Translations under genes and position numbers: made by a program | Source of the DNA: Psilocybe azurescens | Taxonomy: Eukaryota > Basidiomycota > Agaricomycetes > Agaricales > Agrocybaceae | Length of the DNA: 24,874 bases | NCBI GenBank assembly: GCA_023853785.1 | Contig: JAJIRX010000909.1 | Span: forward strand, 1-24,874 | Direction of reading: 5' to 3' | Shown: one piece after another, positions 1 to 11,216 of the stretch | Numbering within the stretch: position 1 is the first letter of the stretch | Layout of the letters: each line of letters starts with the position of its first letter | Notes under the pieces: model-generated | Told to the model about the DNA's origin: nothing | What the model saw: the letters and a program-made list of their open reading frames with translations, nothing else | Database searches by the model: none

Positions 1-2
1 TA

Positions 3-71
3 GTTGAAGACTCTCTCACAGATAGTGAAGATGAGGAATATCTAGAATACGAGTATGACGGAGGCGGATGA
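3..71 (+). CDS. 3' end of an unknown acidic protein (partial)
   Basis: The frame is open from the window edge and ends at TGA 69-71. It encodes a short tail rich in Asp, Glu and Tyr that closes with three glycines (SEDEEYLEYEYDGGG). Acidic tails like this are common at fungal protein C-termini, so this is probably the last exon of a gene lying mostly outside the window. No domain is visible and no function can be given. With only 22 codons the frame could also be open by chance. Confidence 0.3.
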   Translation, partial: VEDSLTDSEDEEYLEYEYDGGG

Positions 72-298
72 GGTACTGGGGAGCGCGGTGGTTTTTATAC
101 CTCGATGACAGTTGGATCCGTAAACAGGTATGCTCATTAGCTCTCTTTATGACCATGTCTCTCATTTATGTTGACAGTTTAAATGTCTGGAAGTATATAC
201 AAAGTGCCTGTATTTTATGATGCAATGTCCGCATAAACAGGAGCACACGCACCTGGCAAACATCGCAATCTCGGAAAATCCTACGCTTTCTATGGGAC

Positions 299-1695
299 TT
301 GTGTCAAGCTTCCAAACCTCTCGGCGACCATCCTTTTGGACAGACCTGGATCCACTACGTTTCCAAATACCTTGTTGCAATACTCAAATTTACCCAATCG
401 GAAGACGATGTTTTAACCAGCGCAAGCCAGTCGGTGTTGGGTAAATTAATCAAATCACCTTTTGGAAGAACAACGACTATGCTGATGGCGCAGAAGTATC
501 TTTTATCACATAATATTCACACCAGGCTTATAAAATATCTTGGACATTGATAGAGATTTAACAACGTCGACAGCTATTGTAGCACTCGCCGCACACTGTC
601 TCCTCTTATCTAAGGCGGGATCAGACAGAAGAAACAGTGTTTGGTTACGTGCACTCTTGCCAAAGATGCCGAATTTATGGATGGAGAAAATATGAGTCTA
701 GAGGCCTATTATCAATTGTGCAAACACTGGCATCTCAACAAGCTTGAACAGTTGACCAAGGAGCTTGTCGATGCCGGCTGAGAACACGAAATCATACATG
801 ATTTCTTGAGTCATCAGTCCACTTATGCACCAAACGCTCTATATTGGAAGATTTTGAACTGAGTGTATGTATTATTCTTGCACAAATAGAAAACTAGGGA
901 TAGCGACGCAATAACGATGGATTTCTCCAGACAACCCGATGATGGACTGAGGTGAAATCCAATCTCTTGTGCAAATCTTTCTTGATGTTCAGATCGACGC
1001 AGGCGGAACTTTGGGCTGTCCTTGCCAGAATTGATCAGCAATCTTATCTCGAACTCGAGACCAGACTTCAACGCTACCATGCTAATGGCAAAACGACACT
1101 CATATGGAGTACAAACCCAGTCAGGACGTGTGGGGAGAGATGATGATGGCAAAGGTCGGCAAGAATCGATTTACTCATACAATTATTATACTAACAGAGT
1201 GACAAAGAAATCTTCGAGCACGAACTTTTCCTTATTCCCATTATAAACCTCAACTCTCCAACCTGCGAAGAAATGAACCACATTATAAAGTCTTGATTCT
1301 GGCACTCGCCCAAGGATTAAGCAGCATCTAAGAAGCAAACATTGGATAGTCTTCGTGTGCTTCTCCCTGAAGACACCACCAATGGTGACAACCAAAGGGT
1401 GCTCCGTGTCATTCCTCGGGTATCAACCAGTGGTGCAACCTGGGCTCACTCGTAGGCATCCATCACTGGACCAATTCGCTCATAGGGTGTTACTACCAAA
1501 AATGCCCTTCATTCGTTCTTCCAAGCGGAAAGAAGATGGGTCTTTGCAGTGGTTACTTACATGCGCAATTCTGTGGTCCCAAATGTCAGAACAGGTATGT
1601 GGATTTGTCATTTGTTGAGGAGTCTAAAGGTTTTACATCTATATCTTGACAGTGACCGGAAGCAGCACATGGGTCACTGTCGCAACAAAGCATAG
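299..1695 (+). pseudogene. Broken MYND zinc-finger protein gene
   Basis: The 3' end is the readable part. From 1389 a frame runs to 1594, then a clean intron (gtatgt...ttgacag, 1595-1652), then an exon ending at TAG 1693-1695. Joined, it gives a MYND-like finger: CYYQKC, then LCSGY, FCGPKC and finally HMGHC. The Cys expected in the second pair is Tyr. MYND fingers bind zinc and mediate protein contacts, and long MYND proteins are numerous in agaricomycetes. Upstream, 299-780 holds coding-like stretches that switch frame near 545 and again near 665. The stretch 950-1390 shows no continuous frame, with stops in all frames. I read the whole as one decayed gene, but the 5' part could belong to a different gene. 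The finger is fairly secure; the 5' limit is a guess. Confidence 0.45.
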
Positions 1696-1880
1696 CGCTT
1701 GTTTCAAGAGTTAGCACTCTATCAAGTAGTTCGTTCGTTTCAGTGTAGTTCCTCCACAGCACAGTCGGGGATGGTAGGACCAAGGGCAATATACAATGTG
1801 GAGCCCTTCGTTATGCGAATAAATCAACTACATACACAATCTTTACAGTTATCCAAAAAGAAAGTCGAGGTGGATAGAAA

Positions 1881-3518
<1,638 letters not shown>

Positions 3519-3683
3519 CTAAATTTTGCAACTGCGTTTAGAATCAGTTTAAGTGACTAGATCGAAGCGCCGGCAAGCTGAAAGCGTTGTTTGTCGCAGA
3601 GAATTAACCAAACATTGGCACCGCCAACTAAAGAAACCTTGGCAGTCATTGTCACGTTTAATTTTCCGAGTCATTGTCAATCC

Positions 3684-3895
3684 ATGGCGGATTCTTCCAA
3701 CCTGCTACTTTCAAAGTTCCAGCTCGAACCCAAGGGAGCGAAGCTCTTTGACGACGCAGGTGATAGATGACTAGCTTAGTAGCTACTTACTTTCAAATTT
3801 CAACAGATCCAAATATTAGGGACTTGCCAACACGAGATAGCATCGTAAAGTGTATTTATTTTTGCTTCGTTGTATCAAACGCTCCTAACTTATAA
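3684..3895 (+). CDS. Small spliced gene of unknown function, divergent from VPS4
   Basis: ATG at 3684 opens a frame with natural composition (MADSSNLLLSKFQLEPKG). It reaches a GT donor at 3760, and an acceptor at 3805-3806 restores the frame into DPNIRDLPTRDSIV before TAA at 3893-3895, giving 54 residues. Splicing removes the stop that would follow in the unspliced frame. The gene starts 165 bp from the VPS4 start on the opposite strand, so the two could share a promoter. Its 3' end comes within 13 bp of the stop codon of the convergent repeat-protein gene. The last 15 or so residues read less well, so the true 3' end may use another donor near 3851. I do not recognise the family. Confidence 0.35.
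3855..3860 (-). terminator. AATAAA polyadenylation signal
   Basis: On the minus strand this reads AATAAA, 48-53 nt past the stop codon of the histidine-rich repeat gene and within an A/T-rich stretch. The position suits 3' end formation of that transcript. Fungal poly(A) signals are loose, so this is a likely but unproven assignment. Confidence 0.35.
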
Positions 3896-3907
3896 AAGAA
3901 AGTACTT

Positions 3908-5063
3908 CTAATCGCGAGCGCGTGCTTCCAACTCCTCATTGAGATCCAAAGGTCGCGAGCGCTGAGGTAGTAAATATCATCGTAGTCGCGGGTAGCAGGA
4001 GCCTCAGTGGCGGCGGCGTCAGCGGGAGCTGCTTCGGCGGCGGGTTCGGCGGGTGTAGTAGCAGCGGCGTCAGCAGCAGGTTGAGTGTGCTTGTGGCCGT
4101 GCTTGCCGTGTTTTCCGTGCTTTCCATGCTTGCCATGTTTACCGTGTTTACCATGCTTTCCATGTTTACCACCGCGGTGGCCCCCGCGTTCGCGAGCGAA
4201 TAGGTCATCATCGTACTCACGAGTAGTGGGAGCCTCGGCGGCGGGCTCAGCAGGAGCGGCCTCGGCGGAAGCGGGCTCAGCGACGGCAGTAGAAGCGGCG
4301 GCGGCGTCGGTCTTTGCTTTCCTGTGACCGTGCTTGCCATGCTTTCCGTGTTTGCCATGCTTTCCGTGCTTGCCATGTTTACCATGTTTTCCATGGTTTC
4401 CATGTTTACCACCGCGGTGGCCCCGCGTTCGCGAGCGAATAGGTCATCATCGTATTCACGAGCAGTGGGAGCCTCGGCGGCGGGCTCAGCAGGAGCGGCC
4501 TCGGCGGCAGCGGGCTCAGCGACGGCAGTAGAAGCGGCGGCGGCGTCGGTCTTTGCTTTTCTGTGACCGTGCTTTCCATGCTTTCCGTGTTTGCCATGCT
4601 TTCCGTGCTTGCCATGCTTTCCGTGTTTGCCGTGTTTGCCACCACCGCGACGACCACCGCCACCACCGCCTCGGCGGGCTTCGAGATCGTTGACTTCGAC
4701 GACATCGCGTTCAGCGAGGATATCGAACAGCTCTCGGACAGCTACATCGATCTCTTCGGAATCGAGGCCACGAACTTCGAGCTCGGATTCAAGTTCTCGA
4801 ACGTAGTTGGTAAGCGCCTAAAGACATGCAATCAATTAATCAAGATATAATCAATCAGATCCGTGGGGATTTGCATACCTCTTCGCGCGCTTCGATCTCC
4901 ATATCGACATCACGAACGTAAAGGGAATCGGACTCGTCATAGCTCTATAAAAACCTATGAGACGGAGAGCACTACGCAAGGTATGTGGACTGACGCTAGC
5001 GAGAACACCTGTCGAACCAACGACAACAGCAGCGAGGAGAGAGATGGATGTAGAGAAACGCAT
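3908..5063 (-). CDS. Secreted Gly-Lys-His repeat protein, possible processed precursor
   Basis: Three exons: 5063-4995, 4944-4879 and 4817-3908, with introns of 50 and 61 nt. Exon 1 is a classic signal peptide: MRFS, a hydrophobic core, then GVLAS. Exons 2-3 open with an acidic helical region (REELESELEVRGL-like, about residues 24-85) and a Gly/Arg linker. Three blocks of eight to nine GKH triplets follow, each preceded by basic residues and followed by an Ala/Pro/Glu spacer and a conserved [AT]R[ED]YDDD-LFARE motif. The end is LNEELEARARD. Exon 3 is 910 nt; two extra bases give an even 304 codons (348 residues in all). One loss shows directly: CCCC at 4421-4424 against CCCCC at the same place in the sister repeat (4181-4185). 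The other lies in AAA 3948-3950, just before the C-terminal motif. Function is unknown. The His-rich blocks could bind metal ions, and the repeat layout with Arg-containing junctions fits Kex2-type processed repeat proteins. That reading is inference. Confidence 0.8.
4093..4640 (-). repeat. Three blocks of the 9-bp Gly-Lys-His repeat
   Basis: Minus-strand GGN-AAR-CAY triplets are repeated in three blocks: about 4093-4170 (8 copies), 4328-4410 (9 copies, one with Asn for Lys) and 4567-4640 (8 copies). Codons alternate freely (GGA/GGC/GGT, AAA/AAG, CAC/CAT), so the peptide sequence is kept while the DNA varies. That is the pattern expected under protein-level selection rather than simple slippage. 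Such 9-bp arrays are likely to vary in copy number between strains. Confidence 0.9.
4181..4650 (-). repeat. Two tandem ~240-bp units inside the repeat-protein gene
   Basis: The stretch starting CCCCCGCGTTCGCG at 4181 recurs as CCCCGCGTTCGCG at 4421, and CTGTGACCGTG at 4322 recurs at 4561. The period is therefore 240 minus one lost base. Each unit encodes 80 residues: one GKH block, a HRKAKTD basic linker, an A/P/E-rich spacer and the YDDDLFARERGG motif. The spacer parts are nearly identical at the DNA level, so the duplication is recent or kept uniform by conversion. A more diverged third module lies at 3950-4180. Confidence 0.9.
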
Positions 5064-5230
5064 GTTTATTGAAGAAGTTTAGAAGTTAGATTTAATTGTG
5101 TGATAGGACCAGCCTGTAGGGAAGAAAACATTGGTATGCGAAAACAGGGAAACGAAGAGGTAAGAACTTGCCTAGGAAGTTTTGAGAATGCACCGGGCGA
5201 ACTGAGGAAACCCATTCCAGTGATACCAGC

Positions 5231-5238
5231 CTTTTATA
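5231..5238 (-). promoter_or_regulatory. TATA box of the repeat-protein gene
   Basis: The minus strand reads TATAAAAG here, followed by GCTGG. It lies about 170 bp before the ATG at 5063, implying a leader of roughly 130-140 nt. A consensus TATA box suggests a regulated, possibly strongly expressed gene, which would fit a secreted protein. Confidence 0.5.
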
Positions 5239-7115
5239 CACAATCCGTACCTTTACTTATGGGGATGATTTTTGATCTATTACCCTTGGATTGGTCCTCT
5301 GATAACTTGAATTATCTCGATGATCCCATAACAACACCTGCTTTTACGAATACTTAGGCCGGTCTCTAGGTACAACATCTTCGAAGCCGATGATACAGGT
5401 TTCAGACCAATCTCCCTCACTTGGCTGTATCCCCAGTAGAGTATGAGTAAAACGAACCGCCTACCAATAATGAGACGGCTTGGAAGATAATGACACAGAG
5501 CCTATGGAAACGGAAATGAACCAGTGGTGGCTGGAGCTTGATTGACTCCAGGGGCTATGTGCAACAGTGCAAGGTTCCCCGGGTTCGCCGCTGTCACCGC
5601 AAAACAGTGGGTCAATAAGGCGGCGGCGAGCTGCGGCGAGGTTACGTTTAGAGGATTAACTTGAATTACTTATGGACTCAGATGCATGATGCGAGAGCCG
5701 GGCGGTCTATATTGAAGCCATCATAAAATTACGCCGCATTCAAGTTCGATCAAGCGGAAAACACTTAATTGCAACTCTGAGAAATCTTGCGAAATTCCAA
5801 TTGCAAAAAAACCTGGTTAAGAGGGCTAGACTAATTAACAGCCTGCTCGTCTGATGCACGCAAAATATGTTGATGTTCGCAGTCAAGTAGTATAGAGAAA
5901 GTTAGAGAAGTATTTGCGGCTGGGCACTGGGAAGTTTCCGAAATCGGGTGACGGTAAGCGCCGAAGACTGCGCTCAAGGCACAGCATTGCGTTGTCTCTG
6001 TACGGTTTGTGGAGGTCCGTGCCCATCTGTTCCCGTTAGAGCTTACCGATACGGTCTGATGCGGTTTATTTTGCTGTCCGTCTCTGTCACGAGGGTAAAT
6101 AGGCTCTTCCTGCTTGACAGATTTTGCGACATTGCCAATCATTGATGACTTCGATCAATTGTTAGAGGCGGTAACAGAGGGTAAGAGTCGACCTATGCCC
6201 CCAGTCCGAGCGATATTTTCCAACTTATCCAGTCTTCTTTCCGTGTATTTTGAGTGTCCTTAAGACTGTTGCAGCGCGAAACCTACACTAATAGTTTCTC
6301 CCACCATCGCAGGGGGCAAAATTCTGGCCGGGCTTGAGTTTATCGACCGCTTTACCTCGCAAACTTGCATTATTGGCAGTGGATATGTGGTGACGATCCA
6401 GTTTCCAATGGCGTTGCAACAAACTGGATCATGAGCAAACTGTACATTGTTAAGCCAGCTCACTTTCAAGGTGACGTTTGAGCGCTCCTTTCGGCTACTG
6501 TTTGGGCTATTTCTCCGAAGGCTAAGACGGCGACTGGCTCCATCCGACTTACCCACTGGCCGCTCAACATGCGCCCAACGCATATGCTGGTGTGATTGCG
6601 TACTCACTTGAGTCTTCTGTGTAAAAGAGAGATAGTTAATGGGTGTAAGTATGAAAGAAGCGGGATCAAGAAAAATCCTCTCAACACAATGCATCATCTC
6701 ATACTGACAACTTTCCAATGTGGCATTGGCGACCTGGGAAGAACGGGAACTAGAGATAAATTTGGACGCCGTTGGCTCATTAGAACGGCCAACAGCCGTC
6801 TGTAGCCTTAGGCTGTTGTACAGCTGAGATTAATAACCCACTCTATATTTTATCTAAGAAAAAATGTCATATAAGATCGTGAACAGATAAAAGGACTCGT
6901 ATAGACTTGATAAAGGGCGCCTATTATTGATCATCGTGCTGCACGTGCAGTGTTTCATTTCAGTAACGGTGAGTCGTCTAAATTTAGCATTGAGACTTGC
7001 GATGAAACCATCCTCTAACCAAGCCACTCCAATCCTAAGGACATGGAATGAGCACACTCATTGAACCGCAGAAATAATTCTCTCTTCTCCTAACATGTAC
7101 TAACAGTGTGAGTGA
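5239..7115. other. No convincing gene
   Basis: Several frames of 65-150 codons are open on one strand or the other, the longest on the minus strand at 6260-6718 (152 codons). None has a recognisable domain. In the 6260-6718 stretch different frames look protein-like in turn (for example AVDKLKPGQNFAPCDGG, in a frame other than the long one), so a decayed gene is possible. No tRNA, long repeat or terminal inverted repeat was seen. Confidence 0.3.
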
Positions 7116-7957
7116 ACCTTAGGTGCATTAGTTGATTGTCCCAGACTTAGTGCGCACACAGTCAACGATGGTTCTGCAGACGTGACTTTCAGGTCATCAG
7201 ATGGCATTCTCTTCCACTTGTATAGCAAATATCCAGAAGCCAGCACTGGGGCTTTTCCCGGTTCAACTGATACAGGCATCGACGCTCGCGGAGAAATCAT
7301 GCAGTTGATCGAACCTGCTAGCATCCTCGAAGTACTCTTTCAATTCGTCTTTCCTAGAAGACATCCAAACTTGGATGGTACCTACTTTGAAAAGCTCTCC
7401 TCCTTGACTGAAGCTGTTGAGAAGTACAAGGTCTTTCTGGCTATGCCTATATGTGAAGCCAGACTCAGGTGTGTCATGAATGCTATGAACGCCCGAAGAA
7501 AAGACGAGACTTATGGGAATTGTATTGCACGAAACAGTGGATATATTTTGACCCACTCAGCCGAAAATTTCTTTCATGCAATAAAACGTGATTACCCGAA
7601 GATGATCAACGAGACTGCCCTCTGTCTATCGTGATGCAGTACGCCTCTTTGTGAGCTGTTCAAAGGCTTTCCTAATAGGGCATTATCTCCTTGAGTAAGC
7701 TGCAAATACCTCATGTCCATCGAAAACCTCACTCTATCTAGGCTCGAGTACCATGAATGCTGGAAATCAATCTTCCGTCGATCATTTTACCATATAAATC
7801 ACTTATCATCAGGCAGCCGTTGTAGCTCAGGCAAAATCTGCACTTCTTGTCGGATAAGTGCGATTGGATAGATAAGCGAGATGGGAAGAGTCGAAACGGT
7901 CTTTCAATGTGAATTCAAACATCCAGGTATCATCCGAGCAAGTCTATCCATTCTATG
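7116..7957 (+). pseudogene. BTB/POZ domain protein with in-frame nonsense codons
   Basis: One reading frame runs the whole length. It encodes an agaricomycete-type BTB/POZ domain: VTFRSSDGILFHLYSKY, then EIMQLIEPASILEVLFQFVFPRRHP in two adjoining stretches, then FFHAIKRDYPKMINE. A 69-nt in-frame intron (7469-7537, gtgtgt...aacag) interrupts the domain. After the BTB part the same frame continues into a C-terminal region typical of these proteins (YHECWKSIFRRSF, then KICTSC), but is cut by TGA at 7632, a second TGA near 7695 and TAG near 7869. No frameshift is needed. BTB proteins often act as substrate adaptors for Cullin-3 or as dimerisation modules. No ATG is visible in frame upstream; TGA at 7113 precedes the open stretch, so exon 1 would have to join at an acceptor such as 7143-7144. 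I call it a pseudogene; a truncated BTB-only product is the alternative. Confidence 0.7.
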
Positions 7958-10024
7958 AAGGGTGTTCGATGTCAAAGTGTCGGCACCTGGATACAGTGGT
8001 GAGGATATGTCAAGACGGAGTAAACAAAGTGCCACCATTCACAGAATTTTGTACGCACCGTAGAGTAGTAGAGTAAGGAAATCTTCTCGACGTTCCCACC
8101 TCTATGTCCTCTGAATCTTCGGAAATACGGCATCTGCTTCTATGACGAGAATAGGCAGACAAGTTTGACGATACTTTGGCCTGCGGGTTATTTCTCGATT
8201 GAGTTAACGTGAGAAATATATATAGAGCTTCACGCCTCGAAGCAACTTGCCGGCCGGTCAACTGTGCCTTCGAGGTCACATCAGTAGTGTAAATGGCACG
8301 ACAAGGCGCATTGGTGCCCGGTCAATCTACCATTTTACTAAGCTAGCCTCTAATTCTACATACATATTGAACGAATCGAGGAAACTAGAGAATGGGCGCT
8401 GTTTACAAGGGAACGCTCTTCCCGGGGCGGTCGGAGGAGTGTTTTAAGCCCTAGTGGTTCAATCACGTCATCTCGACCTGAAGATGGATAGCAGTAATTC
8501 TGCAACCCCGCTGCTTCATTCCTTGAAGGATAATAATAATATTATCCGAGTATAAGCACGAATACTGAACCCCGATCAAAAGGTTATATACAGTGTGGGA
8601 ACCTCTGCAGAAGACTGCAACTATGTTGTACTATACTTATCGTTTATCCGCCCACTTTTCAGAAAGCAAGCGTCATGTGCTTCTCACAGAAAAGCATGTT
8701 ATTTTAGTTGTTCACTGTCGAATTTGCATGAAACCTCGGTCATCACGCATCGACGAATAATTCAAATTAAGCGCCCATATAACTCGAAGATCTTCCAAGA
8801 ATGCCACCAGACAATACAATGTTTTGTCAATAGGGTGAAATTGCCACACATTCCGGATTTCCGGTGGGGACTACGTGAGATGCCGTGGGTATTACGGGAG
8901 GTGACGACACAATTATATTTTATCCGTGCCTACAGGGAAACTATAGTAAGGTCAATAAAATATGGTAAGCTCCGCCACTTTTGAAAAGACGGTTCGGCTG
9001 ATATACAGGCGAATGTTATACATAGCTATACTCAGTTCCAAATTCAGCCCTCTCAGTTAGTGTTATGGTCGGAGATATGCTGAACATATCTTGCCATTTA
9101 GACGCAGATTGAGGCCGCTGACGCCATGCAGGCAATGTGGTGTAAGATAATTTTAATTTTAGTCGAGCCGTCTTCCCGGAGCGTCAATACTTTCCAAATG
9201 GGACAGTGTCATATGTTTAAAAGTACGCTGTTAATAATAAACGATAGCAGGGCTTAATCTCGAATGAATGCGAGTGTGTGGTACATCATTCTGACGCTGT
9301 ATCGGAATAGGATCGATCCGAGGAGCATAATTCTCGGGTGTACATATCGTCAAAGTTGTGTATGTGTGTCTACGATAGTGTTAGTCCCATGATACAATCA
9401 AAGGAGCAAAGTTCAAACTTAGTAGGCGCACGACTTCCAAATCGAACATCGGTCGACCAGAATAATGGTCCGGATCTGCGTTCCAAAGAACTTTGCCGCG
9501 TGCATTGGATAATGATAGACGTAGACCGCAGGCATTGACATGAGAACAACAGCGAACACTCATTTTCGACATGAATGTGTAATGTTAAAAGTAGCTCGCA
9601 TCTATGCTGTAAGACCTCTGGGGCTCTCTGGGGCTGCATATCATTTGACCGCTGAGCATATGCAATATGCAATACTTGAAATGAGGGTACAAAAACAAAC
9701 TTCAGATTGCCAACATCGTGGCAGAGTTTGAAATTGATCGGGCATTCGCTTGGAATGCATCCTTATCTAATCTTGATGATCATAAATCGCTTGCCTATTG
9801 GTGCCGTGTGTTTAACCCCTCAATATTCACGCAACATTCGTGGGATTAGGTAGAAAGTGATTGGTACATATCGAAAACAATGCATACAAAAACAATATCA
9901 TACAATGCGGAGGTTGGTATAAGCACAAATGATATGAAACAAAACAGAGAAGAAGAGAACTAAAGCCCAACTAGTACGCACGATATCTATGTAAAGGAAG
10001 AAAAGTGACAAGGAAAAAGAGGAG
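7958..10024. other. Gene-poor A/T-rich intergenic stretch
   Basis: No supported gene. The longest frame is 8595-8984 on the plus strand (129 codons). It opens at GTG, has hardly any internal ATG and matches nothing I know. Its composition (many Cys, His, Arg and Ile) looks like chance. The right end, about 9890-10024, is A/G-rich on the plus strand and is probably the 3' UTR of the FKBP12 gene. Confidence 0.4.
8528..8547. repeat. Short perfect hairpin, 8-bp stem
   Basis: GGATAATA and TATTATCC face each other across the 4-nt loop ATAA. The stem is A/T-rich and there is no gene on either side, so it may have no function. Confidence 0.5.
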
Positions 10025-10638
10025 TTAGTTGATTCTCATCAGCTCAACCTCGAATTTGAGAGTTGAATTAGGCGGAATGGCTGGAGGGAAGCCACGTGGA
10101 CCGTATGCCTAAAGTAAATAGGAGGAGTAAGTCAAATGTACCATCAGAAAAATCATGGGATACGAACAAAATCTGGGGTCGCTGTGAGAACAGCCTTTTG
10201 CCCAAGTGATAATTGCATTACACCTAGTAAAATGTAGTAATGGGCCATGAATACACAACTAATAAAGATAAGCTAAAGCTTACCCTCATCCCAACCCTTG
10301 ATTACTTTTCCTGTACCGATTTCTGTCTGGAAAGGGCTGCCACTACAAGACGTCAACGACCTATAGTTAACGATGAGAGCAAGCCAGAACATTACTGACC
10401 GATCCCGACTTGAGTCGAACTTTTTCCATCCGTAAGAGTGCCAACATAGTGTATAGTGACTCTGTCTATCGCCATATGTAAGATCCTCTGTCCGCAAGCA
10501 TTAAGCGCGCATACACGCACCGCCTTTCTTGGGATAGGTAACACCGTCGCCGGGAACGATGGTTTCGACTGTGACGCCCTGAACGAGCACGTCAATGTCT
10601 GATAAAGACGCATAAGATGTGTGTAGACGACTAACCAT
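10025..10638 (-). CDS. FPR1: FKBP12-type peptidyl-prolyl cis-trans isomerase (one apparent frameshift)
   Basis: FKBP12 interconverts cis and trans X-Pro bonds in the cytosol and is the receptor of FK506 and rapamycin. Six exons: 10638-10636 (the ATG alone), 10578-10521, 10465-10400, 10342-10284, 10223-10168 and 10108-10025, with introns of 55-60 nt. The product starts MGVTVETIVPGDG and contains VTIHYVGTLTDGK, KFDSSRDR, GSPFQTEIGTGKVIKGWDEG, LSLGQKAVLTATPDF and AYGPRGFPPAIPPNSTLKF, ending VELMRIN. The Tyr of HYVG, Asp of KFDSS, Trp of GWDEG and Tyr of AYG correspond to ligand-pocket residues of the family. The exons sum to 326 nt; one extra base gives 109 codons, that is 108 residues, exactly FKBP12 size. 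The missing base lies in the five-T run 10421-10425, between TDGK and KFDSS. As written, the frame would stop soon after TDGK. The symbol follows the yeast name. Confidence 0.95.
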
Positions 10639-10706
10639 TATGTTGAACAAAGTACAAGATTAAACGAGGAGAAGGTTACAGGACTTAGTCATTTGTCCAG
10701 AGAGAC

Positions 10707-10713
10707 ATTTATA
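10707..10713 (-). promoter_or_regulatory. TATA box of FKBP12
   Basis: The minus strand reads TATAAAT, about 70 bp before the FKBP12 ATG. The sequence between is pyrimidine-rich, giving a likely leader of 35-45 nt. An open frame that crosses this site (10660-10881, minus) is therefore unlikely to be coding. Confidence 0.55.
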
Positions 10714-11216
10714 GGAGCGGAAACAGGCGGAGCGCGGATCTTGATCCGATGGATCTGGCATATCATTCGACTTCGATCTACACCTTGAAGTAGACGAAAT
10801 CGCAACAGTCAAAGTCTTTGCGGCCTCGTTATCGATATCGATGGCAGAGGACGAGGTGAGGACCACAGAGTGAGGGAGCATTTACGGTATTTCGGCATCA
10901 GTAAACACCTTCATGTAAATCGCAGTGGCATATTGTTTCTGATCGATTCTTTCAAGGCCCAAGCCGGGGTCTTGCGCAGAAGGAGAGAGAGAAACCATAT
11001 ACGTACCGTGCAACATTTACCAAATCTACGCGAGGCCGAGTCTACGTGAACAAAAAAAAAAGAACCATCAATGACATTCCAGATTAGCAAGTGGACATAA
11101 GCGGCCGGCTTGAGTCTGGAGACTGGAAAAAAAGCTTAAACGATAAATAAAATCAAAATTAAGACAAGCGAAAAAAGACACTCGGACCAGCTGATGGGTC
11201 GAGAAGAACCATTCGG
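10714..11216. other. FKBP12 upstream region
   Basis: No gene supported. It holds a ten-A run near 11050 and an A/T-rich segment at 11120-11165 with a plus-strand AATAAA near 11145. It probably contains the FKBP12 promoter and the 3' flank of whatever lies to the right. Confidence 0.3.

Noticed and set aside
3936..4412. Open minus-strand frame with Met/Ser/Thr/Asn repeats (MVNMETMENM...) and Pro/Leu-rich stretches
   Set aside because: It is the wrong frame over the GKH arrays; the correct frame has a signal peptide, spliced exons and conserved modules.
4324..4806. Plus-strand frames rich in Cys/Pro/Phe or Ala/Val across the repeat gene
   Set aside because: These are antisense shadows of the GKH repeat; they have no independent start context and repeat with the same period.
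5100..5357. 85-codon plus-strand frame ending PAFTNT
   Set aside because: It opens at GTG, spans the TATA box of the minus-strand repeat-protein gene and has no recognisable domain.
5575..5600. GGTTCGCC in a G/C-rich patch, considered as a Pol III B-box
   Set aside because: It does not match the GGTTCGANTCC consensus, and no tRNA cloverleaf could be drawn.
8440..8475. tRNA-like T-loop GGTTCAATC
   Set aside because: The flanking bases do not form a T-arm stem, and no acceptor or anticodon arm could be placed upstream.
8595..8984. 129-codon plus-strand frame
   Set aside because: It has a GTG start, almost no Met and an odd composition (Cys, His, Ile, Arg), with no family recognised and no promoter or splice support.
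9338..9731. Several 60-100 codon frames on both strands
   Set aside because: They overlap one another, have no recognisable content and no splice or promoter context.
10660..10881. 73-codon minus-strand frame
   Set aside because: It contains the FKBP12 TATA box and leader, so it is better read as promoter sequence.
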